From Phormidesmis priestleyi ULC007 (lineage in GTDB: Bacteria > Cyanobacteriota > Cyanobacteriia > Leptolyngbyales > Leptolyngbyaceae), in the NCBI RefSeq assembly GCF_001895925.1, contig NZ_MPPI01000003.1:144888-208887 (forward strand): a stretch of 64,000 nucleotides of DNA, written 5' to 3'. The notes beneath the pieces are model-generated. The model made no database searches. It was not told the origin of the DNA and saw only the letters and a program-made list of their open reading frames with translations. The stretch's first letter is position 1. Every line of letters begins with the position of its first letter. The position numbers and the translations under genes were made by a program. Below, piece after piece: positions 54,762-63,727 of this stretch.

Positions 54762-55595
54762 ATGATTGCAAAATCGGCTCGATCGTGGGTATGGCTTCTT
54801 TACATAGCGCTTGCTGTCTATGCTTTTATTACGTTTATTCCGTTTGCTTGGGCACTGTCTGCCTCATTCAAATCATTGCCAGAGATTTCATCAGGAGGGA
54901 CAAATTTTATTCCCAAAGCCTTCACGTTAGATAATTACAAAACCATCTTTTTACAAGAACCTTTATTTGGAAGATGGTTAATCAATAGCATCATCATCGC
55001 CGTAACAGTCACCCTTTTTAACTTGCTATTTAACTCAATGGCAGGCTACGCGCTCGCTAGAATCACATTTCCTGGCAAGCAGTTTTTGTTTTTTCTAGTT
55101 TTGGCTGTCTTAGTCGTGCCCGGACAAATCACTCTCTTGCCCAAATTCTTAATTCTTAAGTCTTTAGGTTGGCTGAATTCTTATCAAGGTCTAATTGCAC
55201 CTGCGATCGTAAATGCCACTTTCATCTTTATGATGCGACAATTTTTTCTCAACTTTCCCAAAGAGTTAGAAGAAGCCGCCGCACTGGATGGATTAAATCG
55301 ATTTGAAACCTTTTTTCAGGTCGTGATGCCGCTAGCAAAACCTGCACTGGCAGCTCAAACAATTTTTATTTTTATGGGTTCTTGGAATGAATTTTTATTG
55401 CCCTTAGTGGTTATGTCTAATCCAGAAATGTTTACCCTTCCTTTGGGGCTAAATGCGTTTAAAGGGCAATATGTCACCTACTGGAATTACATCATGGCAG
55501 CTTCAATGATTTTTACGCTTCCGGCTTTGGCAATCTACGCCTTTTTTAACCGTTACTTTATTCAAGGAGTCACCTTCACAGGCGGCAAAGGTTGA
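54762..55595 (+). CDS. Sugar ABC transporter permease (MalG-like)
   Basis: A 277-residue permease with six membrane helices and the EAA loop EEAAALDGLNRFETFFQVVMPLAKP. It partners the preceding permease in a carbohydrate importer of the CUT1 class. No ATP-binding subunit gene lies in the window; CUT1 importers often share an MsmK/UgpC-type ATPase encoded elsewhere. Start ATG 54762. Confidence 0.94.
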   Translation: MIAKSARSWVWLLYIALAVYAFITFIPFAWALSASFKSLPEISSGGTNFIPKAFTLDNYKTIFLQEPLFGRWLINSIIIAVTVTLFNLLFNSMAGYALARITFPGKQFLFFLVLAVLVVPGQITLLPKFLILKSLGWLNSYQGLIAPAIVNATFIFMMRQFFLNFPKELEEAAALDGLNRFETFFQVVMPLAKPALAAQTIFIFMGSWNEFLLPLVVMSNPEMFTLPLGLNAFKGQYVTYWNYIMAASMIFTLPALAIYAFFNRYFIQGVTFTGGKG

Positions 55596-55625
55596 AAAAA
55601 CTCTGCGATCGCTTAGATTAAATAT

Positions 55626-55775
55626 TGACGTTGCTGAATGCAAATATGAATTGCCCCCCTAGCCCCCCAAGTTTGAGGGGAACCAGAATCTTAAAGTCCC
55701 CCCAATTTTGGGGGATTTAGGGGGCGAAAGGATTCAGCCTTGATAGACAGATTCATACTTCAATTCAGCAACGCC
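55626..55775. mobile_element. MITE-like element with terminal inverted repeats and flanking direct repeat
   Basis: The ends GACGTTGCTGAATGCAAAT (left) and, on the opposite strand, GGCGTTGCTGAATTGAAGT (right) are terminal inverted repeats of about 26 bases. The interior is a CCCCCC/GGGGGG-rich palindrome with GGGGGATTTAGGGGGC. TAAATAT occurs at both sides (55619-55625 and 55776-55782), a likely target-site duplication. No transposase is encoded, so it is a non-autonomous element about 150 bases long. Confidence 0.75.
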
Positions 55776-55811
55776 TAAATATCTACAGTTAGCATCTATT
55801 CTCATTCCAAT

Positions 55812-56618
55812 ATGGCAGGACATAGTAAGTGGGCGAATATTAAGCGCCAAAAAGCACGAGTTGATGCCGTCAAAGGCAAAGTCTTCACCAAAATCTCGCG
55901 AGAAATCATCGTTGCGGCTCGAAGTGGCGTTCCCGACCCGGCAGCAAATTTTCAGCTTCGCACCGCGATCGAGAAAGCCAAAGCCGCTAGCATTCCCGCC
56001 GACAACATCGATCGAGCGATCGCCAAAGGTGCAGGCAGAGGCGCAGACAACGTTGAGCTAGAAGCCATTCGCTATGAGGGTTATGGCTCTGGCGGAGTGG
56101 CGGTCTTAATCGAAGCGCTCACCGACAATCGCAACCGCACCGCCGCCACACTCAGAGAAGCGTTTAGCAAAAACGGCGGCAACTTAGGCGAATCTGGGTG
56201 CGTCGGCTGGATGTTTGAGCAAAAGGGCTTGGTTGAAGTGGTGATGACAACTTCACAAGTCAAACGGGGACGCAACCGCACACTGGACGACGCGGTAAAC
56301 GAAGAAGAATTTCTAGACGTTTGTCTTGAAGGCGGTGCCGAAACCTACGAGCTAATCGACACCGAAGACGGAACAGTTGCCGAAGTTTTGACCGAAGTAG
56401 AAAACCTGGAAGCGTTGAGCCAAACGCTCAAAAACAAATATACCGTCAGCTTGGTTGACTTGCGCTGGATTCCGACTACCACGATCGAGGTCGATCACCC
56501 CGATCGCGCCCGCTCTATCCTCAAACTCATGGATGCTCTAGAAGATCTCGACGACGTGCAAACCGTCACCGCTAACTTTGAGATGACGGCTGATCTGATG
56601 GCTTCCACCTTCGCTTAA
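55812..56618 (+). CDS. YebC/PmpR family protein
   Basis: A 268-residue protein with family start MAGHSKWANIKRQKARVDAVK, then FTKISREIIVAAR and the GYGSGGVAVLIEALTDNRNRT core. YebC proteins act in ribosome rescue at proline stretches or in gene regulation depending on the member; here the exact role is open. The C-terminus is slightly longer than in E. coli. Start ATG 55812. Confidence 0.93.
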   Translation: MAGHSKWANIKRQKARVDAVKGKVFTKISREIIVAARSGVPDPAANFQLRTAIEKAKAASIPADNIDRAIAKGAGRGADNVELEAIRYEGYGSGGVAVLIEALTDNRNRTAATLREAFSKNGGNLGESGCVGWMFEQKGLVEVVMTTSQVKRGRNRTLDDAVNEEEFLDVCLEGGAETYELIDTEDGTVAEVLTEVENLEALSQTLKNKYTVSLVDLRWIPTTTIEVDHPDRARSILKLMDALEDLDDVQTVTANFEMTADLMASTFA

Positions 56619-56621
56619 AAA

Positions 56622-57197
56622 TTATTGGGTCAGGGTGGTTGCTGTCCAAATCGTCCAGATGTCGATCGTCAAGAGCAACAGCGTCAAGCCCAACAGAATG
56701 ATATACATCCAAGGTTGAGCCAGCGGTTTCACGTCTCTCATGTCGAGTCCGGTTTCTGCCTCGACTCGTCGGACTAGCCGCGCAAATCCAGCGACGCGCA
56801 TCGGCAATAGATAGCCCTGCCCTGACTGGCTGAGAAAATAGTAGACCAGTCCGCCCTGACCTGTCGATCGTGGCTTCAGCGCTTTAACTTCTGCCCAAGG
56901 CAACTGCCACCCCTTACGAAAAAATTTCGGCACCCATCGCGGATAAGTCACCTGAATTCCTTGCTCATTCACAATGACCCGTTCACACAACACGGCATAG
57001 AGTCCGATCGCTCCCAAGGCAATGCCCACCCACAGCAAATTAGGCGGAACTGGAGATTTCGTCACCTCCGAGAGAAACGGCAGCGGAGTCGTTAGCGCTC
57101 CATAAAGACTCAGCAACGTGATGCGAATCAGGGGAGAAATCCGAAAGATGTCTTCTTTAATTGCAGCTTCTGAATCAGTTACAGGGTCTAGTGTCAT
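56622..57197 (-). CDS. Conserved hypothetical membrane protein
   Basis: A 191-residue protein with two N-terminal hydrophobic helices (ITLLSLYGALTTPLPFL, LLWVGIALGAIGLYAVL), a soluble PH-like part (VNEQGIQVTYPRWVPKFF, LPWAEVKALKPR) and a C-terminal helix (WMYIILLGLTLLLLTIDIW). I recognise the type as a cyanobacterial membrane protein of unknown function. It is convergent with yebC with 3 bases between. Start ATG 57197. Confidence 0.65.
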   Translation of the reverse strand: MTLDPVTDSEAAIKEDIFRISPLIRITLLSLYGALTTPLPFLSEVTKSPVPPNLLWVGIALGAIGLYAVLCERVIVNEQGIQVTYPRWVPKFFRKGWQLPWAEVKALKPRSTGQGGLVYYFLSQSGQGYLLPMRVAGFARLVRRVEAETGLDMRDVKPLAQPWMYIILLGLTLLLLTIDIWTIWTATTLTQ

Positions 57198-57271
57198 CTA
57201 AATTCTCACAAGTGCGGTGGGCAAAAGTCAGGTTGGCAATCCTACATTATTGGGCAACAGAAAAGATTTTA

Positions 57272-57384
57272 GGCGTTGCAGAATGCGGAAATGAAATAGC
57301 TATAGGGGTAGCGCCCCCGTGCCTGACGGAGGGCAACCACGGGGGGATGCCCCTACCCAAATCATCCCGCTATCCAGCAATGCC
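57272..57384. mobile_element. MITE-like element overlapping the end of the hydrolase gene
   Basis: Left end GGCGTTGCAGAATGCGGAAA and, on the opposite strand, right end GGCATTGCTGGATAGCGGGA are imperfect terminal inverted repeats of the same type as the 55626-55775 element. The interior is an imperfect palindrome (TAGGGGTAGCGCCCCCGTG with CACGGGGGGATGCCCCTA). The right end reaches into the hydrolase gene and supplies its last codons and TAG stop. Confidence 0.65.
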
Positions 57385-58305
57385 AATTTTTTCAGACCTG
57401 TTTTCAGACCACGATGCAATCCAGTTTAAGATTTCTGGGTTAACTTGCTCAGGCGCTTCATCGTGCAAGCAGTGCCCTGCATTCTCAATTTCTACGACCT
57501 TCAAATTAGGATTATAACGACCAAACTGAGCCGCCAGACTGAGCGGGATCATGCGATCGTTCTTTCCCCACAACAGCAACATTGGCACTTGCAGATGAGG
57601 CAGCGTCTGCTTGACACTCGGCCCAAATTTAGGCGCGACGATCGCTCTAAAGATCGCACAAAACGCCCGTGCCGATCCCCGATCTTCAGCCGCTCCTAGC
57701 AAAATCTCGACTAACTCATCCGTCACTGCGTCAGAATTCGCGTAGGCGATCGAGGCCCAACGTTTCACGCCTCCCGGCTTTCGCACAAACTGAAACAGCA
57801 GATTTAGCACCAGCGGCGAAGCCACCCAACTTTTAATCGTCGCCACCACCGGGCGCAACGGCTTAGGGATCATTTCTTCTTCGATCGACGGGTCGGGCAG
57901 ATTGAGCATTACCAAACCCCGCACCATATCAGGATGGGTTGCCGCCGCCGCCATGCAGACCAAAGAGCCGATCGAGTTGCCAATCAACACGATCGGCTCT
58001 CTCACAAACGTTTTCCAAAAATCATAAACCTGCTCAACCCAGAGCGCGACATTGTAAGGCGCGATCGCTTTTTCAGATGCCCCAAAACCAAGCATATCGA
58101 GAGCATAAACCGTGTGATGCTCACCTAAGACCGATAGGTTTTGTCGCCAGTGCCCGATCGAGGCCCCAAATCCGTGCAGCAACATTAGCGGCGGGGTTTC
58201 CTCAGCGTGTTCCGATCGGATATAGGTATAGCGAGTTTGCCACCCTCTCCAAACCCAGTCTCGCTGGCTGCCCACTCGCTGCCGCCAATGTAAAGAGGTC
58301 GTCAC
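57370..58305 (-). CDS. Alpha/beta hydrolase
   Basis: A 311-residue protein from GTG 58305. Catalytic triad is visible: Ser in VLIGNSIGSLVCMA, Asp in LLWGKNDRMIP and His in ENAGHCLHDEAPEQ. The lid region between residues 150 and 200 is helical. Substrate unknown; such enzymes are common in cyanobacteria near chlorophyll and lipid genes. The C-terminal residues IGIAG and the stop codon come from the MITE-like element, so the natural C-terminus was probably altered by the insertion but after the last conserved part. Confidence 0.88.
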   Translation of the reverse strand: MTTSLHWRQRVGSQRDWVWRGWQTRYTYIRSEHAEETPPLMLLHGFGASIGHWRQNLSVLGEHHTVYALDMLGFGASEKAIAPYNVALWVEQVYDFWKTFVREPIVLIGNSIGSLVCMAAAATHPDMVRGLVMLNLPDPSIEEEMIPKPLRPVVATIKSWVASPLVLNLLFQFVRKPGGVKRWASIAYANSDAVTDELVEILLGAAEDRGSARAFCAIFRAIVAPKFGPSVKQTLPHLQVPMLLLWGKNDRMIPLSLAAQFGRYNPNLKVVEIENAGHCLHDEAPEQVNPEILNWIASWSENRSEKIGIAG

Positions 58306-58625
58306 AATTTCCTCAGCATTTTCAGTTTCCAGTCTCTGACCTTATTCTATGGGTTTTAACAGGCACTCAGAGCCGATCGCCTGCTGTCTTCTGGTCTTGA
58401 TAGGTTTGCCCGTCCCCACTCCTGCCTTCCATCGGTTAGAATTTAAGTTAAGAACTAGAGAGAAATTAGACCAGAGTGAGTAGAATGGCAGATACAGTCG
58501 TTCTGCGATTGACCTTAGTTCTTGCACCGACAGCTAAACCCGGTCCGCTTCGATCCAACTTCATCTAATTTTATCGATCGACCGCTTCTCTTCGTTGTCA
58601 ACCTTACCCTCCACAATAATAATTA
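58306..58625. other. Intergenic region upstream of infC
   Basis: About 320 bases holding promoters of the divergent hydrolase and infC genes. I see no gene or strong structure; a long 5' leader of infC is possible but I could not identify a known leader element. Confidence 0.45.
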
Positions 58626-59162
58626 ATGGCTCCACTGATTGAGAAAAGACCTAACCGAGACATTCCCGTCATCAATGAACGCATTCGTTTCCCAACTGTC
58701 AGAGTGATTGGCTCAGATGGTGCCCAGCTAGGAATCATGTCTTCTCGTGAAGCGATGCAACTTGCCGACGAGAAGGAACTCGACCTGGTTCTGGTCAGTG
58801 ACAAAGCCGACCCGCCCGTGTGCAAAATCGTAGATTACGGTAAGCACAAGTTTGAGCAAGAGAAAAAGGCGAAAGAAGCCAAGAAAAAGCAGCACAACGT
58901 TGATGTCAAAGAAGTTAAGATGCGCTACAAGATTGAGGAACACGACTATAACGTGCGGATCAGTCAGGCAGAGCGTTTCTTAAAAGCAGGCGACAAAGTA
59001 AAAGCAACGATTATGTTCCGGGGTCGCGAGATCCAGCACAGCGATTTGGCAGAAGTGTTGCTCAAACGCATGGCAACTGATCTGCAAGACCTCGCCGAAG
59101 TGCAGCAAGCGCCCAAGAAAGAAGGGCGCAACATGATGATGCTGATGGCTCCTAAGAAGTAA
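58626..59162 (+). CDS. infC: Translation initiation factor IF-3
   Basis: A 178-residue IF-3 which keeps subunits apart and checks start codon pairing. [21 protein letters not shown] opens the N-domain, the Lys-rich linker ([15 protein letters not shown]) follows, and [18 protein letters not shown] begins the C-domain. Start is ATG instead of the AUU of enterobacteria, which implies no AUU-based autoregulation. rpmI and rplT do not follow here. Confidence 0.97.
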   Translation: MAPLIEKRPNRDIPVINERIRFPTVRVIGSDGAQLGIMSSREAMQLADEKELDLVLVSDKADPPVCKIVDYGKHKFEQEKKAKEAKKKQHNVDVKEVKMRYKIEEHDYNVRISQAERFLKAGDKVKATIMFRGREIQHSDLAEVLLKRMATDLQDLAEVQQAPKKEGRNMMMLMAPKK

Positions 59163-59195
59163 GCCAATTTCGCTAATCTTTAGAGCATAAACAGG

Positions 59196-59230
59196 GTATT
59201 GGAGAGGTGAAAAACTCCGATACCTTTTTT
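59196..59230 (+). terminator. Intrinsic terminator of infC
   Basis: A 10-bp stem beginning GGTATTGGAG with a complementary CTCCGATACC-type arm and a 10-base loop, followed by TTTTTT. A second palindrome GTGGGA/TCCCAC (59231-59250), flanked by T- and A-runs, comes directly after. Confidence 0.8.
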
Positions 59231-59274
59231 GTGGGAGCGATCGTTCCCACAAAAACCCTATCAGCTTACGAAAA

Positions 59275-59694
59275 CTACTGAAAAGCATCAATCCGTTTGC
59301 CTTTCACGTCGCCTAGCCACCTGCCACCAAAAACGCACTTGCCCCAAGAACCTGTATCGCAACAGGTAGCGTAGGTTCGCATCTGAATAGATTTGCTTTT
59401 GGTAAATTTTTTACAGGGATCGGAAGCGCTAGAGGTGTACATCCAGGTCAGACCTGCCGTGTCGGTCACCAATGCACCTGTGTAAGCTGCTTTGTAGTTC
59501 CAGTAAGGGCGGCTCGTGAACTTGTTGAAATCACCGCTTTTGAGAACTTTCGGATGCTTTGCTCCGTCGATCGCCTGACAGCTTTTAACTTTGATTGGCG
59601 CGATCGTGCCATCTGCAAAATTCACGCAATTTGCCATTGCAGACCCCGGCACGAAAATTGCAAACAAAGCTAACAGAACGCTTCTAGACAACAT
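59275..59694 (-). CDS. Small secreted Cys-containing protein, unknown
   Basis: A 139-residue protein with a signal peptide (LLALFAIFVPGSAMANC, cleavage after AMA). The mature part has eight cysteines or so (NCVNF, KSCQAI, DPCKKF, ATCCDTG, KCVFGG), suggesting disulfides, and aromatic-rich stretches. I do not recognise a family. Start ATG 59694. Convergent with infC. Confidence 0.6.
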   Translation of the reverse strand: MLSRSVLLALFAIFVPGSAMANCVNFADGTIAPIKVKSCQAIDGAKHPKVLKSGDFNKFTSRPYWNYKAAYTGALVTDTAGLTWMYTSSASDPCKKFTKSKSIQMRTYATCCDTGSWGKCVFGGRWLGDVKGKRIDAFQ

Positions 59695-60028
59695 TTTTTC
59701 AAGATTATTTCCTCACCGAGACGAACGCAATAAATCTGAGTTCCTCAGATGCTTGAATCAGACAAAATAGAGCTTTAACCAACGGGAATCGATCGTGTAG
59801 GATTCGTGAACTTTTAAAGACTGCCTGCGAGTTTGGGGCAAGAATTTGGCTCGATTTGGGAATCTTATTAGGGAATGAGGGGCGATCGCCTCGTAAAATT
59901 GCGGTGCTATCTCTAAAAGACCTCCAGAATTCTCCCAAAATTCTCACACTGGGTTCGCCGCATACTGAGGTTGTCTGTAAAGTCTTAACAGGGACGCGTC
60001 GAAAACACGGTACGGGACACAACGCTTC
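59695..60028. other. Divergent intergenic region before the MFS-HEAT gene
   Basis: About 330 bases between two divergent genes. A minus-strand frame (59705-60022) and plus-strand frames here are spurious: their composition is unlike proteins. I see no clear repeat or terminator; it should hold two promoters. Confidence 0.45.
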
Positions 60029-63000
60029 ATGGAATTGATCGACCAGTCAGCAGCCAAAAATGGGATCGGACGGAAACTTCTGCGGGGGATCAATCTCCGA
60101 CCCGAAGAAAGTAAACGAACGCTACTCATGTTTACCTTTTACACGATCACCTCGATCGGGCTGCTGTGGCTAGAAGTCAGCGCAGTTGGGTTGTTTCTTG
60201 AGCAATATGGTGCTGATGCTCTGCCTAAAATTTATATTGCCAGTTCGGCGATCAGCGTCGGCTTAGGATTTCTCTACTCCTGGATGCAGCGTTTTTTGCC
60301 TTTGCGACGAGTGATCGTGCTGATCGCGCTGCTGATGGCGCTGCCGCTGCTCCTGTTTTATTACGGACTCGGCTTTTCAGAAGTCGCGGTGATCGGTGGG
60401 GTTGCCGTTTTTAAAACGACTGTGCTGCTGCTGCGGCTGTGGTTGGAGGCGATTTATGTCCTCAATGACATCAACACTTCGATCACGGCAAACCAGTTAT
60501 TTAATATCCGCGAAATTAAGCGCACCTATCCATTAATTAGTAGCGGTGTGCTGCTGGCAGATATCATCAGTGGCTTCTCGCTGCCGATCGTACTCGCGTT
60601 CTTGCCGCGATCGCAGGGTTTGCCAATGGTGATTCTATTCTCGTTTGGCATGATGGTGTTAGGTGCAGGGGTTCTAGCTTATTTGAGCCAAACTTATCAG
60701 CAGTCGTTTCCCGATCGTCGTCGTCAAGATCGACAGTCAGATGCCAGTTTGAGCCGAGTTCGGGGAGAAATGAAGAGCTATGTGAGACTGCTGATTATCT
60801 TCTTTGGAATGGCGCAGGTGCTGCTGCTATTAGTTGATTTTCAGTTTCTCAGCCTGCTAGAACAACAGCCTGGATTTGCCGCTCAGGGAGATAAAATCGC
60901 GAGTTTCCTCGCAGTGCTGAATGGCACGTTGGGCATCTGTGAACTTGCCGGACAATGGATGTTTTCAAGCCGAGTCATTGAGCGGGTTGGAGTCTTCAAC
61001 ACGCTGATGGCGCTGCCTGTGGTGCTTATTTTGTTGACGATCGCGATCGTCATTGGCAGCATTGTCACCCAAGGATGGGTTTTGCTCTTCTGGGGCTTGG
61101 TCATCCGTAAGTTTTTATACGAATTGCTGCACTACACTCTATTCGCGAGTGTGAGTCCGGTTCTATTTCAGCCGATACCCGAAATGCTGAGAGGCAGTCT
61201 GCAAGCAAAAGTGCGCGGCGTTGCAGAGCCGCTAGCGACCGGAGGCACAGGGGTGGCGCTGCTGTTAATGGTCTACGCTCAACCGGGCACTGGCACTCAA
61301 GCACAAAACCTCACCATCTTTGCGGTCGTGATTGTGCTGTCGCTATTTTGGCTATGGACGATTCGACGATTGAAGAAAGATTACTTAAATCTGCTCGTGT
61401 TTGATGCGGGGCGCGGAAAACTTAGTGGCTCTGATGTCGATCTGCGTGAGCTAAAACGAGCCGTGATTGAGTCATTAGAGAAGCCTGGAGCCGAAGCTGA
61501 TAAGCGATCGTGCATTGAGCTACTCAGCCAAATTGACCCTCGAAACGTCGGCGAAGTGCTGTCTCCGCTGCTCGATATGCTTTCGCCTAGCTTGCAGCAA
61601 AAAAGTTTGGAGGTGATGCTCAACTATCCCAACGCAGCTTATTTAGGTGACGTGCGATCGTTGATTGATCAGAAGCCGACTCCCGAAGTGATGGCGGTTG
61701 CCTTGCGCTATGTCTGGCTGACAGACGCAAACCCCGATATGCGGCAACTGCGATCGTATCTGCCTCCAACCGTCGATCCGATCATTCGCGGCACGGCAGC
61801 TTCGTTGATGCTGCGTCGCGGAACGCCTACCCAAAAGGCAGAGGCGACGAATTCTCTCAGATTAATGCTGACTCACAAACGGCGACAAGAACGGGTGATG
61901 GGCTGTCGAGCGCTGGGTGAAGCCCTCTATCTGCAAGCGCTGCGGCTTTATATTCCCAATCTTTTGCAAGACAAATCGCTGCAAGTCAGATGTGCAGTGT
62001 TGGAAGCGATCGGAGCGACCCGACTCGAAGAATACTATCCTGCGCTGCTGCGGGGGTTGGGCTATAAATCGACGCGAGACGCGGCTCAAAAAGCGTTAGT
62101 AAAATTAGAGAATGAAGCCTTGCCGATGTTGGTCAGACTGGCAGAAGATGTTCACCAGTCAGATTTGGTGCGCGGCTATGCTTGGGGCGCGATCGGGCAA
62201 ATTGGCACCTTAGAAGCCATTGATTTGCTGATTTCTCGCTTAAGAACCTCTTGGGGAGAAACTCGCCGCAACATTCTGCGAATTTTGCTCAAAATCCCTC
62301 AAGAGCGCGGCATCGATATCGCTTTGGATCGGCTAGGGCGGCGAGGAGTCGAGCAGCTCATTGACCAAGAGATTATGTTGATTGCTCAAGTCTATGCAGC
62401 GCTGGTCGATCTTGCTCCAGGGAGAATTCAAGGACAGGAGGCAGACTTGCTGCGACGAGCCTTGCGCGATATGCCTACCGATGCGATCGAGCGCTTATTT
62501 CTGCTGATGAAGTTCCTTTACGATCCAGGAACGATTCAGGTCGCCTCGTTTAACTTGCAGTCAGGATCGCTCTCTAATCAAGCGCAAGGGTTAGAAATTT
62601 TAGACAACACGCTCGATATTCCGTCTAAACAAGCCCTGCTGGCGTTGCTCGATCGCAATCTTGATCGCGAAAAACTGCAAAATTTGTCTAGCCTGGTTGC
62701 CTATGAGCCGATGAACTCTGACGATCGGGTGCGTCACCTTTTAGATCTGCGTCACTTCTTGTCAGATTGGGCACTGGCGTGTTGTTTTCACGTGGCGCGG
62801 CATTCTCGCTGTCGGCTGACCAGTGATCAAATTTTGTCTAGCCTCAGCCATCCGAGGGGGTTTGTCAGAGAAGCGGTGTTATCTTACCTACAGCTTGCTT
62901 CGCCCAGTACACTAGCTAGAATTTTGCCCACGCTGCAAAATGATCCTGATCGGCTCGTTTTGGTGCAAGTTAAGCAAATGCTCGAAACCTTGGGTCTTGA

Positions 63001-63073
63001 GCAGATTCCTTTTGCCCACACTGCGCTCGAAGAAGACGATATGCCCAACACTGGAGAACTAAGATCCCTGTAG
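60029..63073 (+). CDS. Large MFS-type transporter with C-terminal HEAT repeats
   Basis: A 1014-residue protein. Residues 30-440 hold about twelve hydrophobic helices with KRTYPLISSGVLLADIISGF and LLRLWLEAIYVLNDINTS, resembling MFS transporters related to nucleotide translocases. After a linker (KKDYLNLLVFDAGRGKLSG), residues 460-1000 are HEAT-like repeats (VRCAVLEAIGATRLEEYYPAL, YAWGAIGQIGTLEAIDLL). This fusion is seen in cyanobacteria and other bacteria; the substrate is not known. The gene is followed by a cyclic-nucleotide-binding protein gene 95 bases on, which suggests a regulatory partnership. Start ATG 60029. Confidence 0.85.
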   Translation: MELIDQSAAKNGIGRKLLRGINLRPEESKRTLLMFTFYTITSIGLLWLEVSAVGLFLEQYGADALPKIYIASSAISVGLGFLYSWMQRFLPLRRVIVLIALLMALPLLLFYYGLGFSEVAVIGGVAVFKTTVLLLRLWLEAIYVLNDINTSITANQLFNIREIKRTYPLISSGVLLADIISGFSLPIVLAFLPRSQGLPMVILFSFGMMVLGAGVLAYLSQTYQQSFPDRRRQDRQSDASLSRVRGEMKSYVRLLIIFFGMAQVLLLLVDFQFLSLLEQQPGFAAQGDKIASFLAVLNGTLGICELAGQWMFSSRVIERVGVFNTLMALPVVLILLTIAIVIGSIVTQGWVLLFWGLVIRKFLYELLHYTLFASVSPVLFQPIPEMLRGSLQAKVRGVAEPLATGGTGVALLLMVYAQPGTGTQAQNLTIFAVVIVLSLFWLWTIRRLKKDYLNLLVFDAGRGKLSGSDVDLRELKRAVIESLEKPGAEADKRSCIELLSQIDPRNVGEVLSPLLDMLSPSLQQKSLEVMLNYPNAAYLGDVRSLIDQKPTPEVMAVALRYVWLTDANPDMRQLRSYLPPTVDPIIRGTAASLMLRRGTPTQKAEATNSLRLMLTHKRRQERVMGCRALGEALYLQALRLYIPNLLQDKSLQVRCAVLEAIGATRLEEYYPALLRGLGYKSTRDAAQKALVKLENEALPMLVRLAEDVHQSDLVRGYAWGAIGQIGTLEAIDLLISRLRTSWGETRRNILRILLKIPQERGIDIALDRLGRRGVEQLIDQEIMLIAQVYAALVDLAPGRIQGQEADLLRRALRDMPTDAIERLFLLMKFLYDPGTIQVASFNLQSGSLSNQAQGLEILDNTLDIPSKQALLALLDRNLDREKLQNLSSLVAYEPMNSDDRVRHLLDLRHFLSDWALACCFHVARHSRCRLTSDQILSSLSHPRGFVREAVLSYLQLASPSTLARILPTLQNDPDRLVLVQVKQMLETLGLEQIPFAHTALEEDDMPNTGELRSL

Positions 63074-63168
63074 CGATCGCAGCAACAGCCCGTAAAATTT
63101 GGGAGTGACCTCTAACCTATCCAGTCCTTAACCAGTTTCTCACCTGAGAAGTCCGCCCATAAGCCACC

Positions 63169-63669
63169 ATGTTAAACAGTTTTGATCGATTATTGCTGGT
63201 TCGAGGAGTCCCGATTTTTCAGGAACTTCGGGATGACTTTTTGGTGAGACTGGCTTCGATCATGGAGGAACATACTTTTAACCCTAAAGAAGTCGTTTTC
63301 ACACAAGGGCAAGAAGGACGATCGCTTTACGTGGTGGCAGCAGGACAGGTGCGGGTGCATATTGGCGATCAAGATTTAGTTCTCCTCAAAAAGGGCGAGT
63401 TTTTTGGAGAAATGTCGTTGTTTGATGCGGAGCCACGATCAGCAACCGTGACCGCTTTAGAAGCCTGTGATTGTCTGGTCTTAACTCAGCAACAACTCTA
63501 TGAAGCGATCGACGAAACGCCTGAAATCGCGCTCAACATCATCCGCATTCTCTCTCGTCGCATTCGAGAACTCAACGTCAAACTCAATGTCAAAGACAAC
63601 GAACTGATCAATCTCAAGGTCAAGCTAGAGCAAGAAAGACAGGTGTTGCCACGATCGCAGAGAAACTAA
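63169..63669 (+). CDS. Cyclic nucleotide-binding domain protein without DNA-binding part
   Basis: A 166-residue protein. Residues 15-125 are a cNMP-binding domain with FTQGQEGRSLYVVAAGQV and the phosphate-binding cassette GEFFGEMSLFDAEPRSATV, including the key Arg, so cyclic nucleotide binding is plausible. The rest is a helical coiled-coil-like tail (NVKLNVKDNELINLKVKLEQE) with no helix-turn-helix. It probably acts as a regulatory subunit, perhaps for the MFS-HEAT protein encoded upstream. Confidence 0.85.
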   Translation: MLNSFDRLLLVRGVPIFQELRDDFLVRLASIMEEHTFNPKEVVFTQGQEGRSLYVVAAGQVRVHIGDQDLVLLKKGEFFGEMSLFDAEPRSATVTALEACDCLVLTQQQLYEAIDETPEIALNIIRILSRRIRELNVKLNVKDNELINLKVKLEQERQVLPRSQRN

Positions 63670-63681
63670 ATATACAGGGAT

Positions 63682-63725
63682 CATTAGGGGAGCCGCTACC
63701 CAAATCTAGCGACGGCTCCCTAATG
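63682..63725. terminator. Inverted repeat between convergent genes
   Basis: CATTAGGGGAGCCG (63682-63695) pairs with CGGCTCCCTAATG (63713-63725) except for one bulged G. It lies between two convergent genes and probably terminates both, although neither side has a clear U-run. Confidence 0.5.
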
Positions 63726-63727
63726 TC

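Noticed and set aside
59225-59256. TTTTTGTGGGA/TCCCACAAAAA palindrome as a terminator for the secreted protein gene
   Set aside because: On the minus strand the hairpin is followed by A residues, not by a U-run, so it is at most a weak structure.
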